Shown one piece after another: positions 61,718 through 64,000 of a DNA stretch of 64,000 bases. The position numbers and the translations under genes were made by a program. Source of the stretch: Candida dubliniensis CD36. Taxonomy: Eukaryota > Ascomycota > Pichiomycetes > Serinales > Debaryomycetaceae. Positions within the stretch are counted from its first letter, which is position 1. Each line of letters starts with the position of its first letter. The notes under the pieces were generated by a model that saw nothing but the letters and a program-made list of their open reading frames with translations, was not told the DNA's origin and did no database searches. The DNA is taken from contig NC_012860.1 in the NCBI RefSeq assembly GCF_000026945.1, positions 2,356,001 through 2,420,000 of the forward strand, in the 5' to 3' direction.

Positions 61718-63592
61718 ATGCTCAAAACCAGTATCAGAACACTTAAAAGGATGACTAATTCGAAATTAATAGAACTCCCAAAGTCATCTTCCTTTACTCA
61801 ACGGATAAAGCCAGATAAAAGAGTCCCATCTGTGGAGGTTGCTTTGGAAAACGACGGCAACATTACTAATACCCCAAGAAATATAAATCACGGTGGATTC
61901 ACATGGGTGTTGCCTACTCCAAGAGATGACTACGAGTTTATTATTGCCAACCCATCAGCAATGAAAGACTTAGGATTGAGTTTAGATGAAATGGAAGATC
62001 CAGTTTTTCAACTGATAGTGAGTGGAGAATTCTATCAAGACAAGGTCACTTTTGCCAAAGAAAACTTCCCCATGCCTTATGCACAAGCTTATGCAGGTTG
62101 GCAGTTTGGGCAATTTGCTGGTCAGCTAGGTGACGGAAGGGTGGCCAATTTGTTCGAAGTTCCTAAAGCTGTACCAGATGGTGAGAACCGTGACAAGTAT
62201 GAAATCCAGTTAAAGGGTGCTGGGAAAACTCCATTCTCTAGATTTGCAGATGGCAAAGCAGTTTTGCGTTCATCTATTAGAGAATACATTATATCAGAAC
62301 ATTTACATGCAATTGGAATACCAACTACAAGAGCACTCTCATTGACGTATTTGCCCAGCACTTTGGCTCAACGACATGGAGCAGAAAGGTGTGCTATTGT
62401 TGCGCGGTTTGCTGAAAGTTGGATAAGAATGGGTACTTTTGACCTATACAGATGGAGAGGTGATCGTGAAGGAATACGAGACTTGTCGGATTATGTAATC
62501 GATGAATTGTTTACAATTAATGGCGTAAAGTTTCAGAATTTTGAAAGAATTGTTAGCACCGGCCCTGATTTTTTTAAATCAACAGATAAGTCGTTAGGAG
62601 AATTGACTGATTATGATAAAATGTATTACGAAACAGTAGTAAGAAATGCAGAGACCACAGCAATTTGTCAGAGTTATGGGTTTTTGAATGGAGTTCTAAA
62701 TACTGATAATACATCCATCTTAGGATTAACTATAGATTTTGGACCATTTTCCATAATGGATAAATATAATCCAAACTATACACCAAACTCGGAAGATCAT
62801 GAGGGTAGATATGGATATAGAAATGTTCCTACAGCAATTTGGTGGAATTTGACTAGATTGGGAGAGGATTTGGCAGAGTTGGTGGGTGCTGGTAATGATT
62901 TGTTAAAAGATCCACTGTTCAAACAGGGAATCAAAGAGGAGTGGGAGGATTCAATAATTAAGCGTGCTACGAAAATTATTGAAATTGGTGGTGAGATATA
63001 TCAGCATGCGTTTACCAAAAAGTACGTGGAGACATTTTTCAATCGGTTGGGTATATCACACCAATTGATAGATGCACAAAATCCAGAGATACAACGTACT
63101 GATGTTATTGTTCCGATGTTGGATGTTTTGTTCAAGATACAGACTGATTTTAATTTGTTTTTCTTGAAATTGCAGAGTTTAGATCTTGAATCCGGTGATT
63201 ATGCTTCGATTGCCGAGAAAGAATTTTTACCAGACTATGATTTCAACACATACAGACAACACAAGGATGATTTGATAAAGCAAATTAGTGAATGGTTGAT
63301 ACTGTACCATGAATTGCGGAACAAAACCAAACAATATGAATCCACACCTGATCCAGCAAAATACAACCCAAAGTTTTTACCTAGAAATTGGATTTTGGAT
63401 CAAGTCATTCAGCAAGCAGAAAGCTCGCGTGGAGCTGAGACAACATATCTTGAAAAGTTGCAGAAGATGAGCTCTAATCCCTATGATGAAACCAAGTGGG
63501 GGGATGAATTGAAGGAATTGGAACAATCTTGGTTACTTCAAGGAAACAAAGGGGATCAATACGCTATGTTACAATGTGGCTGTTCAAGTTAA
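61718..63592 (+). CDS. FMP40: SelO-family protein AMPylase, mitochondrial
   Basis: A 624-residue SelO pseudokinase-fold protein; relatives transfer AMP to protein Ser/Thr/Tyr in mitochondria and affect redox proteins. The N-terminus MLKTSIRTLKRMTNSK fits a presequence. Conserved blocks are QAYAGWQFGQFAGQLGDGR near 120-140, the nucleotide-binding lysine in IQLKGAGKTPFSRFADGK near 165-180, REYIISEHLHAIGIPTTRAL, and the RNAETTAI / GFLNGVLNTDNTSI / IDFGPFSIMD core near 300-350 supplying metal ligands. It ends in QCGCSS: vertebrate SelO has selenocysteine at the second-cysteine position, here an ordinary Cys, as expected for fungi. Confidence 0.95.
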   Translation: MLKTSIRTLKRMTNSKLIELPKSSSFTQRIKPDKRVPSVEVALENDGNITNTPRNINHGGFTWVLPTPRDDYEFIIANPSAMKDLGLSLDEMEDPVFQLIVSGEFYQDKVTFAKENFPMPYAQAYAGWQFGQFAGQLGDGRVANLFEVPKAVPDGENRDKYEIQLKGAGKTPFSRFADGKAVLRSSIREYIISEHLHAIGIPTTRALSLTYLPSTLAQRHGAERCAIVARFAESWIRMGTFDLYRWRGDREGIRDLSDYVIDELFTINGVKFQNFERIVSTGPDFFKSTDKSLGELTDYDKMYYETVVRNAETTAICQSYGFLNGVLNTDNTSILGLTIDFGPFSIMDKYNPNYTPNSEDHEGRYGYRNVPTAIWWNLTRLGEDLAELVGAGNDLLKDPLFKQGIKEEWEDSIIKRATKIIEIGGEIYQHAFTKKYVETFFNRLGISHQLIDAQNPEIQRTDVIVPMLDVLFKIQTDFNLFFLKLQSLDLESGDYASIAEKEFLPDYDFNTYRQHKDDLIKQISEWLILYHELRNKTKQYESTPDPAKYNPKFLPRNWILDQVIQQAESSRGAETTYLEKLQKMSSNPYDETKWGDELKELEQSWLLQGNKGDQYAMLQCGCSS

Positions 63593-63733
63593 ACCGTAGT
63601 AGCTACTTTAGAAAATATTATTATTTTTTAAAATATTCAAATAAAAAAAATCTCATTAGTATCTAACTAACTACAAACTGTTTGTTGTTTAAAATTCTTC
63701 TTTCATTCAATATATAAAGCAAGCTTGATTTTA

Positions 63734-64000
63734 TTAAGATTTAAATGATTTCTTAGCATCGTTGTAACCTCTTTCGAACTCCTTGTGGGCTTCCTTTTGC
63801 AAATGTTCTGGTAATTGTGCAATCTTAGCATCAAGATGGTCAACACCGGTTTTAAATTTGGAACTGAGTCCTTGATGACTACCAGAAGAGTGGTTACCAT
63901 GTCCAGTAGAGCTTTGGCCATAACTTGAATCACCATGACCTGTTCCGGTGGTAGCAGTACCGTATCCGGCACCAGCACCAGCACCAGCAGCTGCGCCAGT
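63734..64000 (-). CDS. 3' part of a glycine-rich protein (5' end outside window)
   Basis: A minus-strand frame open from the right window edge (first codon at 64000) to a TAA at 63734-63736, giving 88 codons. The visible start is GA/GAG low-complexity, then GTGHGDSSYGQSSTGHGNHSSGS, then a helical, conserved-looking tail (GVDHLDAKIAQLPEHLQKEA, FERGYNDAKKSF). The frame in the other phase (63703-63984) is its shadow. Codons are typical of well-expressed genes here (GGT, GCT, AAG). The family is not recognised. Confidence 0.7.
   Translation of the reverse strand, partial: TGAAAGAGAGAGYGTATTGTGHGDSSYGQSSTGHGNHSSGSHQGLSSKFKTGVDHLDAKIAQLPEHLQKEAHKEFERGYNDAKKSFKS

Noticed and set aside
1..64000. CRISPR arrays, bacterial operons or prophage
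   Set aside because: The sequence is eukaryotic nuclear; no regularly spaced repeats or bacterial genes were seen.
1..64000. Telomeric 23-bp repeats or telomerase RNA template
   Set aside because: No stretch matching the C. albicans telomere repeat was found on either strand.

Overview
The window reads as nuclear chromosomal DNA from a CUG-clade yeast, most likely Candida albicans or a very close relative such as C. dubliniensis. The base composition is AT-rich, nearly all genes lack introns, long A/T runs and microsatellites fill the spacers, and the gene families are ascomycete. The strongest clue to the genetic code is in the TATA-binding protein: a CTG codon (43813-43815) falls where this protein has an almost invariant serine. 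All protein sequences here should therefore be read with CTG = Ser.

Left block (1-18.5 kb) is gene-dense. In order it holds the 3' end of an unrecognised Q/N-rich protein, threonine aldolase GLY1, the GPC acyltransferase GPC1, mitochondrial ribosomal protein uS5m, a Caj1/Djp1-type J-protein, a leukotriene-A4-hydrolase-type aminopeptidase, a DOPA-dioxygenase-family protein, the BAG-domain protein SNL1, a proline-rich SH3-ligand protein, and a secreted GH31 glucoamylase (GCA2). These are mostly unrelated housekeeping functions; no operon-like logic is expected.

Middle block (18.5-30.9 kb) is gene-poor. It contains an intact but unrecognised 405-aa ORF, a 187-bp solo LTR with a 5-bp target duplication, a second retroelement-like remnant related to one at 12.3 kb, a cluster of hairpins near 28.4 kb, many microsatellites, and one small ORF (108 aa, one membrane segment) that looks genuinely coding. 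The region could be a long regulatory spacer, a transposon-accumulating zone or a regional centromere; sequence alone cannot decide.

Right block (30.9-64 kb) is again dense: an NCS1 purine-cytosine permease, CBF5, an SCC4/MAU2-like cohesin loader, a coiled-coil protein, AP endonuclease APN2, TATA-binding protein, RNA polymerase I subunit RPA190, a tricalbin with a 5' intron and 13-codon first exon, an EAT1/IMO32-like hydrolase, NIT3, a 14-TM MFS transporter, an MNN2-family mannosyltransferase, the SelO-family protein FMP40, and the 3' end of a glycine-rich protein. CBF5, RPA190 and TBP all serve ribosome production or general transcription.

No tRNA, rRNA, CRISPR array or bacterial-type element was found. 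Functional calls rest on motif recognition by eye; no database search was run.
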